DNA from: Flavobacterium sp. TAB 87
Lineage (GTDB): Bacteria > Bacteroidota > Bacteroidia > Flavobacteriales > Flavobacteriaceae
NCBI RefSeq assembly: GCF_001529295.1
Contig: NZ_LLWK01000033.1
Span: forward strand, 1-64,000
Length of the DNA: 64,000 nucleotides
Direction: 5' to 3'
Shown: piece by piece, positions 54,774 through 62,719 of the stretch
How positions within the stretch are numbered: the stretch's first letter is position 1
Layout: the number at the start of each line of letters is the position of its first letter
The notes under the pieces: model-generated
Seen by the model: only the letters and a program-made list of their open reading frames with translations
Databases searched by the model: none
What the model was told of the DNA's origin: nothing
Made by a program: the position numbers and the translations under genes

Positions 54774-55432
54774 TATTTATTATAGATTTTTTCTTTAAAA
54801 ATAAATTTTCCTAAATCAAGCAAGTGATTTAATGGAGCTATGCGCATAAGTTCAAATGTGGTAGTCACAGATTTTTCGATTAAAATGTCTGTTTTCTCAA
54901 AAGCTGCAGACGAATCGTCCATCCAAAATTTTATCGTATACATTAATTGTAACCAGGCACTTTCTTGAATGGCTTTGTCTTGAAAATTTTGCAACTTTTC
55001 TTGAGAAATTCGGTACTCGTCGGTTAAAATTTCTTTAGTGTACTTCTTAAAACTTTCACGGAGCAAAGTCAACTGCGTTAAATTTTTAAGGGGATTTGGA
55101 TTGCTTTTTAATGTTTGCATAACGTAACTTCTGTTTGCAGATAACAATTCGAAGAAAGTAAAGTAGAAGCTAAGCATTTTATCTTTCATTCCGTAAGTGT
55201 TATAATCTGCATGCGCGTGCAATAGATTAATGGTGTTTACAAAAAATAATTGAAAAACTTCTTTTTCTAATCCTTCTAATGTTCCGAAAAACGCGTAAAA
55301 TTCGCTTTCTTCAAACTTGTTTTCCTTCGCAAAAAGATAAACAGATTTGGGTGCTTTTCCATGTTCTAAAACATAATTCATATATAAAGACACGATCGCG
55401 TCTTTGGTAATTTTTGCTTTTTGAGTTGCCAT
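54773..55432 (-). CDS. TetR-family-like regulator
   Basis: 219 residues; the first 60 read as a divergent TetR HTH (AIVSLYMNYVLEHGKAPKSVYLFAKENKFEESEFYAFF) and the rest is helical, as in the ligand-binding half. It is the first gene of the minus-strand operon and divergent from the TIGR01777 gene, so it may control both. The HTH match is weak. Confidence 0.78.
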   Translation of the reverse strand: MATQKAKITKDAIVSLYMNYVLEHGKAPKSVYLFAKENKFEESEFYAFFGTLEGLEKEVFQLFFVNTINLLHAHADYNTYGMKDKMLSFYFTFFELLSANRSYVMQTLKSNPNPLKNLTQLTLLRESFKKYTKEILTDEYRISQEKLQNFQDKAIQESAWLQLMYTIKFWMDDSSAAFEKTDILIEKSVTTTFELMRIAPLNHLLDLGKFIFKEKIYNK

Positions 55433-55457
55433 TATTTACTTTTTTTGAATTTGAGTA

Positions 55458-55500
55458 TAAAGATACAGAATGTTTAAGTATATTTACATAACGTTAAACA
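55458..55500. promoter_or_regulatory. Divergent promoter region with a perfect inverted repeat
   Basis: TGTTTAA (55471-55477) - N16 - TTAAACA (55494-55500), the same repeat and spacing as at the crtI promoter. A plus-strand box TATATTTA (55479-55486) lies in the spacer, and a minus-strand box TATCTTTA (55458-55465) lies beside the left half; both differ from TAnnTTTG at the last base. Candidate shared operator for the TetR operon and the TIGR01777 gene. Confidence 0.6.
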
Positions 55501-55507
55501 AAAAGTA

Positions 55508-56443
55508 ATGTTAAAAAACACAACAGTGAAAAATAAAAAAAACATATTACTAACAGGCGGTACTGGATTTATAGGCAATCACTTAACGAACTTGCTGTTA
55601 GATGAAGGATTCTCGGTTAGCATTCTGACGCGCAGTAAAAGAAAAAACACGAGAGAAGTAACCTACTACACTTGGGATGTACAGAAGAAAGAGATCGAAA
55701 ACGAGGCAATTTTAAGAGCCGATTACATCATTCACTTAGCTGGAACCAGTATCGCTGGTGCACGTTGGACCGAAAAAAGAAAAAAAGAAATTGTAGCTAG
55801 TCGCGAAGACTCTTTGCAATTGCTGTATAATAGTCTGCAGAAAAACAATAAAATTTTAGACGGATTTATTTCTGCTTCTGCCGTTGGTATTTACGGCGCT
55901 TATACTTCAGAACAAATATGCCACGAAGAAAATCCTCCTGCTACTGATTTTTTAGGTCAAGTGTGTGAAAAATGGGAAGCAGCGGCTGATACAATTGCCG
56001 CAATGGGCGTTAGGACTGTAAAAATTAGAACTGGATTAGTTTTAGGTAAAGATGGTGGTTTTTTAAAACCACTAACTCCTGTTTTTAAATATGGTTTTGG
56101 TGCAGCTTTGGGTTCTGGTAAACAATATATGCCATGGATACATCTAGAAGATTTGTCCCGCATATATGTTCATGCGATCAAAACTAATACAATGAGCGGC
56201 CCTTACAATGCAGCAGTGGGAGATTCTAATACTAATACAAATTTCTCTAAAAAAATGTGCGCCGTCTACGGCTATAAAATGTGGTTGCCAAATGTGCCTG
56301 CTTTTATTTTGAAGTTAGCTTTGGGCGAAATGAGTGATTTATTGCTGAAAGGACAGCGCGTTTCATCTCAAAAAATCGAAAACACTGATTTTATCTTTCG
56401 TTATAAATCGATCGAAGAAGCGCTGAGAGATTCCTTATCGTAA
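55508..56443 (+). CDS. TIGR01777-family epimerase-like oxidoreductase
   Basis: Extended SDR with ILLTGGTGFIGNHLTNLLLDEG, HLAGTSIAGARWTEKRKKEI and the catalytic serine-tyrosine pair in SASAVGIYG. 311 residues. TIGR01777 proteins have no settled reaction. It lies across a putative operator from the TetR operon and may work with the SRPBCC protein at 49196, to which homologues are fused elsewhere. Confidence 0.92.
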   Translation: MLKNTTVKNKKNILLTGGTGFIGNHLTNLLLDEGFSVSILTRSKRKNTREVTYYTWDVQKKEIENEAILRADYIIHLAGTSIAGARWTEKRKKEIVASREDSLQLLYNSLQKNNKILDGFISASAVGIYGAYTSEQICHEENPPATDFLGQVCEKWEAAADTIAAMGVRTVKIRTGLVLGKDGGFLKPLTPVFKYGFGAALGSGKQYMPWIHLEDLSRIYVHAIKTNTMSGPYNAAVGDSNTNTNFSKKMCAVYGYKMWLPNVPAFILKLALGEMSDLLLKGQRVSSQKIENTDFIFRYKSIEEALRDSLS

Positions 56444-56986
56444 ATTTGCTGCCAAATTGGTAGTAACTGTTTTAGCAATTTTACCCGCAATTGTCGATGG
56501 AATTTCTATTTTAAAGTCTGTTGGATCAAGTATAAAATGAGACGTTAGTAAAATTCCATTAGCATTTTTTTGTATTATTGCTTTAACACTAATTATTTTC
56601 GATTTTCCATGCAACTGCATTTTTCCAGTGAGGGTATATTCTTTTGGAATTAAGTCAGCGTTTGCACTAACAAAATTTTCGATTTTCCCTTTAAAAACTG
56701 CTTTCGGATACCGATTGCTCTCCATGTAGTTTTCATTAAATTGTCTCTGCATTAGCGGCAATTCAAAATTAAAATTCCTGATGTAACTGACACATTCCAA
56801 CATTTGCGTTTTAGGATCATAAGTGACCATAACTTTACTGTCGGTTGCTTTGATCGGTTCAAAAAAAGGTACAGAAGCTTCGAATATAATCTGACCGCTG
56901 GTGGCGATCATTTTATTTTGGGCGGTACTAACTTGGCTGATTACTACTAAAAGTAGATAAGTAATATTTTTCATAATCGTCTGCAT
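56435..56986 (-). CDS. Exported YceI-like protein
   Basis: Signal peptide (about 1-22, ending SQVSTAQ) and a lipocalin-like YceI fold: SGQIIFEASVPFFEPI and NRYPKAVFKGKIENF. YceI proteins bind isoprenoid quinone-like lipids in structural studies. 183 residues from 56986; the ATG at 56974 is also possible. Its 3' end overlaps the convergent TIGR01777 gene by 9 bases. Confidence 0.82.
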   Translation of the reverse strand: MQTIMKNITYLLLVVISQVSTAQNKMIATSGQIIFEASVPFFEPIKATDSKVMVTYDPKTQMLECVSYIRNFNFELPLMQRQFNENYMESNRYPKAVFKGKIENFVSANADLIPKEYTLTGKMQLHGKSKIISVKAIIQKNANGILLTSHFILDPTDFKIEIPSTIAGKIAKTVTTNLAANLR

Positions 56987-57176
56987 TTAAATTTTCGTTC
57001 TAACCCTACTTAGGATTTCTAAATCCTCTCTCTTAAAGTTACGAAAATTTGGCCGCAATAGTTTTAATAAGTACTTAAAAATCAATTAAAACCGATTAAT
57101 ATTTTTAATTTCTATTGCAAATAGAAACCATTAGCCACTTCATCCTAATTTCTTATTCGCTTAAAATAGAATGTAA

Positions 57177-57725
57177 TTAATTCAGTTCTAAAAGTACATT
57201 GTGTGCGTCTAAACTAGCCAATGCCTCGATCGAAGTATAATCTAATTCTTCTTGATGCTCATCAATTTCTTTCTTCACTTGTATAAGTTTTAGACTTTTA
57301 AAATAACGCCGCACTTCATGCAAATCAGATAAAATTAAACCAGGAACAACGACACTTTTACCTTCTTTGTCTTTGGCTACCATTGTAAAATAAGAGGAAT
57401 TGCAATGTTTAATTGCTCCTGTTTGAATGTTTTCTGCCTCTACTCTAATACCAATAATCATTGAGCTTCGACCCACATAATTTACGGATGCTTTCATGGT
57501 CACCAGTTCGCCCACTTCGATTGGTTTTAAAAAATTTACGGTATCAACCGATGCAGTCACGCAATAGTTCCCGCTGTATTTAGATGCAGACGCAAATGCA
57601 ATTTGATCCAACAGAGATAAAATATAACCCCCGTGAATTTTTCCACTAAAATTAGTATGCGACGGCAACATTAGTTCAGATATACTAATTTTTGAACAGG
57701 CTACATTTCTATAATTTGATGTCAT
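57177..57725 (-). CDS. Acyl-CoA thioesterase, hotdog fold
   Basis: A YciA/BACH-type hotdog thioesterase: SELMLPSHTNFSGKIHGGYILSLLDQIAFASASKYSG with the HGG turn, and FLKPIEVGELVTMKASVNYVG. 182 residues including a helical C-terminal extension. It lies 3 bases downstream of a small membrane protein on the same strand. Confidence 0.93.
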   Translation of the reverse strand: MTSNYRNVACSKISISELMLPSHTNFSGKIHGGYILSLLDQIAFASASKYSGNYCVTASVDTVNFLKPIEVGELVTMKASVNYVGRSSMIIGIRVEAENIQTGAIKHCNSSYFTMVAKDKEGKSVVVPGLILSDLHEVRRYFKSLKLIQVKKEIDEHQEELDYTSIEALASLDAHNVLLELN

Positions 57726-57728
57726 TTT

Positions 57729-58097
57729 TTACTTTATTTTAAATGGAGAAACTTCTTCTTTTGCAGAAACGATAAAAAAACGTGTATCACCCCACCACGG
57801 AAATACTTGGTATTTCTCTACATAACTCAACACCACATAATGACCTTGCAAACCTTGCAATTTCTCTATCAGTTCGGTATCACCGCTCTGCACTGAAAAT
57901 CGAAACACTTGAGCTCCAGAAATACCTTGACTCAGCTCGCCTTCCCAGGTTTTAAAAGCAGCGCCACTTTTACTTAGTTTGATCAATTCGCCCGAGCGCA
58001 TACCATTGCTATACGGGACATAATTTATAAATGCCAAATAACCCACAATTGACACTATCACGACCACAACACTAATTATTATTACTTTTCTAAACAT
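57729..58097 (-). CDS. Small single-span membrane protein, not a 6PGDH
   Basis: 122 residues with one N-terminal membrane helix (about 4-26) and a soluble domain with SNGMRSGELIKLSKSGAAFKTWEGELSQG and YQVFPWWGDTRFFI. Similar flavobacterial proteins are sometimes labelled 6-phosphogluconate dehydrogenase, but no such domain is visible. Function unknown. It lies between rmuC and the thioesterase gene. Confidence 0.75.
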   Translation of the reverse strand: MFRKVIIISVVVVIVSIVGYLAFINYVPYSNGMRSGELIKLSKSGAAFKTWEGELSQGISGAQVFRFSVQSGDTELIEKLQGLQGHYVVLSYVEKYQVFPWWGDTRFFIVSAKEEVSPFKIK

Positions 58098-58107
58098 ATG
58101 TTTTATA

Positions 58108-59466
58108 TTAATTATTATTTATATTGGACTGCGAAACCAAATTTTCGGGCAATGACTTTTTTGCTTTTGCTCCCATTTTTTTTAATTTTTCAACACTACT
58201 TACTAAGTTTCCTCTGCCATCAACCAATTTCTTCATGGCATTATCGTACTCGCTTTCGGCATCTTTTATCTTAACGCCAACTTTTTGTAGATCGGTTACA
58301 AAACCTTCAAATTTATCGTACAACGCACCTGCTTGTCTCGCAATTTCAAATGCGTTTTCCTGTTGTTTTTGATTGGCCCACATGCTATCAATAGTTCTCA
58401 GTGTGGCTAATAGTGTGGTTGGTGTTACAATGACAATGTTTTTTTCGAAAGCTTTGGTATACAAACTGGTGTCTTCGTTTAATGCAATCGCAAATGCAGG
58501 TTCTATTGGTATAAAAAGCAACACAAAATCTGGGCTCTCAATTTGATAGAGATCGTGGTAGTTTTTTGCACTCAGTTGTTCGACATGCTTTTTTATCGAA
58601 AAAACATGTTGCTTTAAATAATTGTTTTTGAGACTTTCCTCTTCCTCATTAATCCATTTCTCGTAGGCTGTCAAAGATACTTTCGAGTCTACAATCATTT
58701 TTTTACCGTCCGGTAAATGAATTACAACATCTGGAAAAACACGATTACCTTCATCTGTGGTATAACTTTGCTGCACATCATATTCTCTTCCTTTTTCTAA
58801 ACCCGATTTTTCGAGCACTCGTTCTAAAACTAGTTCGCCCCAATTGCCTTGCATTTTACTATCACCTTTTAAAGCCTTCGTCAAATTCAAGGTTTCCTTA
58901 CTCATTTGCTCATTCATCGCGTTGAGTCCTCTTATCTGTTCTCGTAAAGCTGCATGATAATCGATGCTTTCTTTGTGTGTGTCTTCCACCTTTTTTTCAA
59001 AATTCAAAATTTTATCCTGTAAAGGCGACAAAATATTCTTTAAATTTTCTTGGTTCTGAGCAGTAAACTTCGTCGATTTTTCTTCTAAAATACGATTCGC
59101 TAGATTTTCAAATTCTTTCGTAAACTTTTCCTGTAACTGCTCTACTTCTGTCTTTTGATCTTTGTTGCGTTCCCACAAATTTTCAAAATCGACTTCTTTC
59201 TTTGATAATTGAATCGCAAAGCTATCTTTCTCTGTACGAATTGTTTCGATTTGATTTTGGAGCAATTCTACTTGTTTCTCGAAGCTACTTTTATCGGCAA
59301 CTACCCGGTTTTTTTGCTCCTGCAACTGATTATTTACTGCATTATTTCTTTCGACTAAAACATCTCTTTCTGATCGATTCTTAACAGAAAAGACCATTTT
59401 TCCTGTAAAAAATCCAGTCGCAAAAGCAATTACAAACACCACAACTATCGGAAGAAAATCTTGCAT
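58108..59466 (-). CDS. rmuC: DNA recombination protein RmuC
   Basis: An N-terminal membrane helix (about 3-22), a long coiled coil (about 35-200) and the RmuC nuclease-like domain with MQGNWGELVLERVLEKSGL and VIHLPDGKKMIVDSKVSLTAYE. RmuC limits inversions at short repeats in E. coli. 452 residues is normal. Confidence 0.95.
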   Translation of the reverse strand: MQDFLPIVVVFVIAFATGFFTGKMVFSVKNRSERDVLVERNNAVNNQLQEQKNRVVADKSSFEKQVELLQNQIETIRTEKDSFAIQLSKKEVDFENLWERNKDQKTEVEQLQEKFTKEFENLANRILEEKSTKFTAQNQENLKNILSPLQDKILNFEKKVEDTHKESIDYHAALREQIRGLNAMNEQMSKETLNLTKALKGDSKMQGNWGELVLERVLEKSGLEKGREYDVQQSYTTDEGNRVFPDVVIHLPDGKKMIVDSKVSLTAYEKWINEEEESLKNNYLKQHVFSIKKHVEQLSAKNYHDLYQIESPDFVLLFIPIEPAFAIALNEDTSLYTKAFEKNIVIVTPTTLLATLRTIDSMWANQKQQENAFEIARQAGALYDKFEGFVTDLQKVGVKIKDAESEYDNAMKKLVDGRGNLVSSVEKLKKMGAKAKKSLPENLVSQSNINNN

Positions 59467-59623
59467 ATACTACTTTTTATATACAAGTAAAAATAAGCAA
59501 TAATACCCATTACACTAATCAATACCACAGATTTTTCGACGCAGTATACTTAAAGTACAATTTGCACGCAACCCTTTTGATGTACGGTCGTCTATTAGGT
59601 ATAAAAAAAATATATTTATAATT

Positions 59624-60517
59624 ATGAGAAACATTATTTTAGGGCTTTTTGTAGCTATCGGTTTTAGTTCTTGCGATCTAAACGATCCACAAGACGATTA
59701 CAAAAATTGCGGTAATTACGAAAACACCGCTTTCGCAAGCTATCCTGTAGAATGCAATTATACCATTAAAACAATGCCCACAACATCTGGCGTTATTGCT
59801 GTAAAAACCCAAGAAAAAATGGATTCGTTTTTTAAGAAAAATGAAACATCATGCGGCGACGCAACAATTCCGACAGCTATTGATTTTACAAAAAATTACT
59901 TAATCGGAATTTTTGCCGGAACTAAAGCAACCAATGGTTACGAAATAAAAGTAAGTTCTATTTTAGAAAATGAATGTGAAGTAGTTGTTCAATTTTATGA
60001 AAATGAGCCCACTGCAGGTTCTGAGAACGGACAAGCATTAAACAACCCGCATCATTTTGTATTGATTCCTAAAACAGATAAACCAATCTATTTTAACAAA
60101 GTTACACCCGCAAAAAACTATGTGGTTTTAGGCACGTACTTTGGTAATTGTGAAACAAACTGCCAGACATTTTACAGCGAGACAGATTTAAATATCAAAG
60201 CTTTTTTAAATGTTGAGTACGGCAAATATGACATGTCCAAATACAATTTTAAGTCTTTAACAAAAAAAGGTGAATTTACCGCTTTTGCTAAAACAGTTCC
60301 TGCAGAAATTATCGCTTTAAGCGGAAAAACAAAGACTTACGGGACACCAGATTCTGCAGATCGAGGCGGAATTTATTTTGAGTTTCATAATGAAGGTAAA
60401 ATAACTACTGTTTATTTTGACACTAATACTACTGAAGACCAAAGTGCTGAAATTATTGCATTTAAAAAGACCGTTTTAGATCGTATTGCTAGCTACAAGA
60501 TCAGTCCATTACAATAA
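59624..60517 (+). CDS. Lipoprotein with PrcB-like domain
   Basis: Lipoprotein signal MRNIILGLFVAIGFSSC (C17). The region about 50-150 contains DFTKNYLIGIFAGTKATNGYEIKV, the pattern of the PrcB C-terminal domain first seen in a Treponema protease complex. The C-terminal half (about 185-297) has no recognisable domain. Six or more cysteines in the mature part may form disulfides. No protease gene adjoins it. Confidence 0.75.
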   Translation: MRNIILGLFVAIGFSSCDLNDPQDDYKNCGNYENTAFASYPVECNYTIKTMPTTSGVIAVKTQEKMDSFFKKNETSCGDATIPTAIDFTKNYLIGIFAGTKATNGYEIKVSSILENECEVVVQFYENEPTAGSENGQALNNPHHFVLIPKTDKPIYFNKVTPAKNYVVLGTYFGNCETNCQTFYSETDLNIKAFLNVEYGKYDMSKYNFKSLTKKGEFTAFAKTVPAEIIALSGKTKTYGTPDSADRGGIYFEFHNEGKITTVYFDTNTTEDQSAEIIAFKKTVLDRIASYKISPLQ

Positions 60518-60640
60518 AAAAATTACATTGCTTGCAGCTATTTTGACATATCTCGCTCATTTACTTAATGCCAGTATTTAAAATTAAGATGGTACTTTTA
60601 CAAGCGATTATTTTATATTTTTTTCAACAAAAACTATTCT

Positions 60641-61192
60641 TTGGACGAAAATTTAAACTTACTTATTAATAAGTGCTTACTCAATGACAGAGGGGGACAA
60701 TTGGAATTATACCAGTTGTTCTCTCCTGTTTTATATGGTATTTGCTTAAAGTATATGAAAAATGAAGATGACGCCAAAGATGTTTTTCAAGAAGCTTTTG
60801 TTATAGTTTTTCAGAAAATGCATCAGTATAAATTTGAAGGTAGTTTTGAAGGTTGGCTGAAAAGAATTTTCATTAACAAACTGATAGAAACTTTAAAAAA
60901 GAAACAAAAAGAAAATTTTTTTATAGATGCCTCTGATTTCGAAGATAAAATAGCTGAAGAAGTTCCAATAGAAGAAAATGGTATTCCGCAAGAAAAACTA
61001 CTACAATACATTAGGGAACTTCCTGACCAATACCGAACGGTTTTTAATTTATACATTTTTGAAAAATTAAAGCACCGCGAAATTGCACAATTATTAGGCA
61101 TAACCGAAGGCACTTCCAAATCAAACCTGAACCGAGCCAAAAGCATTTTACAAAAAAAGATTCTAGCCGTATCTAATATTAAAACAGCATGA
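60641..61192 (+). CDS. ECF-family RNA polymerase sigma factor, TTG start
   Basis: An extracytoplasmic-function sigma factor: region 2 (LYQLFSPVLYGICLKYMKNEDDAKDVFQEAFVIVF, GSFEGWLKRIFINKLIE) and region 4 (LPDQYRTVFNLYIFEKLKHREIAQLLGITEGTSKSNLNRAK). The only possible start that keeps the N-terminus is TTG at 60641; no ATG precedes. The next gene overlaps by 4 bases and should be its regulator. 183 residues. Confidence 0.94.
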   Translation: MDENLNLLINKCLLNDRGGQLELYQLFSPVLYGICLKYMKNEDDAKDVFQEAFVIVFQKMHQYKFEGSFEGWLKRIFINKLIETLKKKQKENFFIDASDFEDKIAEEVPIEENGIPQEKLLQYIRELPDQYRTVFNLYIFEKLKHREIAQLLGITEGTSKSNLNRAKSILQKKILAVSNIKTA

Positions 61193-62646
61193 AAAAACCC
61201 AATATAGAAGATATTTTTTCAGCATTAGAAAGTTATGCTACCCCTCCTCCACCAGAAGTATGGGAAGGTATCGCAGCACAACTTGATGAGCCTCAACGTA
61301 AAAAACGCACTTTTTTTTGGTGGTCTGTTGCAGCAAGTTTGGTACTCGGTCTTTCACTTGGTGGTTTACTTCTTTTCTCTGATGACAACTTAATGAAAAA
61401 TGACAGTAAAATTGAAACTAGCAACAAAATAGTGATTGATGAATCGGATCAAATCAAAAATAAAGAACAAATACAAGATTCAGTTACAATCATTCAAAAT
61501 GAAAAAGTTAACGCTATAGTTTCGAATAATTCCGATACAGCAGCAGACGTAAAAGAAAAACACAATCTAAATCAGTTGAAAGTATCGAATCAATATGGGC
61601 CGCAAAAACCAAAGGAATCAATAAAGTCTTCAGTGACTCAAAAAACACAACAGAACAGTTTGGATAAGCACGTACTACATCATAAGCAACTGAACAATCC
61701 ATTGCAAAATTCAAGTGTTACTGTCTTTTCACAATCAAATGCTGTAGCTTTAGAGTCAGCAAACAATCAAACATTACAAAATCAAAACACTAATTCTTTC
61801 AGCAAAAAGCAAATTGATTCTGTGAATTCTGTGATAAAATTAAAAGTGGCGAACGAATTGCAACTGTTAGAAAATTTAATCGCTAAAACAGATGAAACAA
61901 AAGATAAGCTTGAAAGTATAATCCAAGACGAACGTGCAGACAAATGGTCGGTAGGAGTTTATGCTGGTGTGGCTAACTCAACAAATTATTCAAACAAAAA
62001 GGTGTTAGGTGCCGCTGTTGCCTCAAAACAAAGTGCTGCCTTCGGTCTCAAGACCAATTACAAACTCAACAAAAAGTGGGGCGTTAGTGCAGGCTTAAAA
62101 ATAAGCGAACTCGGCCAATCATTAGCAAATGTTTCCTATTACAACAAACAAACGAACTTGGCAATGGGCATCATGACAAATGATTTTTTTAAAGTCAATC
62201 AAAATGTAGCCTATCTATCTTCTGATAACAACTACGTTTTCGGTACAGACAATTCAAACAATAAAAGTAGCGCAGCCGAAGAATTAGCTTCAACAAGTGC
62301 TACAGCAACAATTGATCAAAATTTACAGTATTTAGAAATGCCGTTGGAAATTTCGTACTCGCTTTTCACCACTAAAAAAGCAAATATTCGTTTCAATACA
62401 GGCGGTTTTTTGGGTAAATTAATTTCAAACGAAGTCACTTTAGACGGCACCTCAATTGGGGAAAACTTACAAGTAAATGATTTTGTATATGGATCAAAAT
62501 TAAGCAGCACCATACAATATGAGGTTCTTAAAAAAACCAACTTGTTTGTTGAACCAGGAATGAATTACTACATTAATCCAATTAAAAATAATAGTTTCAA
62601 TCAATTTCAATGGGGATTGAATTTTGGAATAAATGTAAATTTTTAA
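61189..62646 (+). CDS. Anti-sigma-like membrane protein with C-terminal beta-barrel-like domain
   Basis: The N-terminal 40 residues (IEDIFSALESYATPPPPEVWEGI) are a short cytoplasmic region, then one membrane helix (about 43-63), a Gln/Asn/Ser-rich linker (about 75-240) and a C-terminal domain (about 250-485) that looks like an outer-membrane beta-barrel of the PorT/OmpW kind. It overlaps the sigma gene (ATGA), so it is the probable cognate regulator; no zinc motif (HxxxCxxC) is visible. Confidence 0.8.
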   Translation: MKKPNIEDIFSALESYATPPPPEVWEGIAAQLDEPQRKKRTFFWWSVAASLVLGLSLGGLLLFSDDNLMKNDSKIETSNKIVIDESDQIKNKEQIQDSVTIIQNEKVNAIVSNNSDTAADVKEKHNLNQLKVSNQYGPQKPKESIKSSVTQKTQQNSLDKHVLHHKQLNNPLQNSSVTVFSQSNAVALESANNQTLQNQNTNSFSKKQIDSVNSVIKLKVANELQLLENLIAKTDETKDKLESIIQDERADKWSVGVYAGVANSTNYSNKKVLGAAVASKQSAAFGLKTNYKLNKKWGVSAGLKISELGQSLANVSYYNKQTNLAMGIMTNDFFKVNQNVAYLSSDNNYVFGTDNSNNKSSAAEELASTSATATIDQNLQYLEMPLEISYSLFTTKKANIRFNTGGFLGKLISNEVTLDGTSIGENLQVNDFVYGSKLSSTIQYEVLKKTNLFVEPGMNYYINPIKNNSFNQFQWGLNFGINVNF

Positions 62647-62690
62647 ACTACTAATAAAGTTTTCTTAACAACTTAAAAGTTCCAAAAGCT

Positions 62691-62698
62691 TATCTTTG
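62691..62698 (+). promoter_or_regulatory. Promoter box of the phosphodiesterase gene
   Basis: TATCTTTG; the in-frame TTG at 62696 is part of it, so the start is the ATG at 62720. Confidence 0.65.
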
Positions 62699-62719
62699 CC
62701 GTTCTTCTACAATAGAAAA

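Noticed and set aside
57061..57092. GTTTTAAT-N16-ATTAAAAC upstream of the YceI gene, resembling the island operator
   Set aside because: The spacing of 16 is suggestive, but aligning the TTTAA cores gives an 18-base gap and the half-site lacks the ACA/TGT bases. In such AT-rich sequence it may be chance, so I did not count it as a site.
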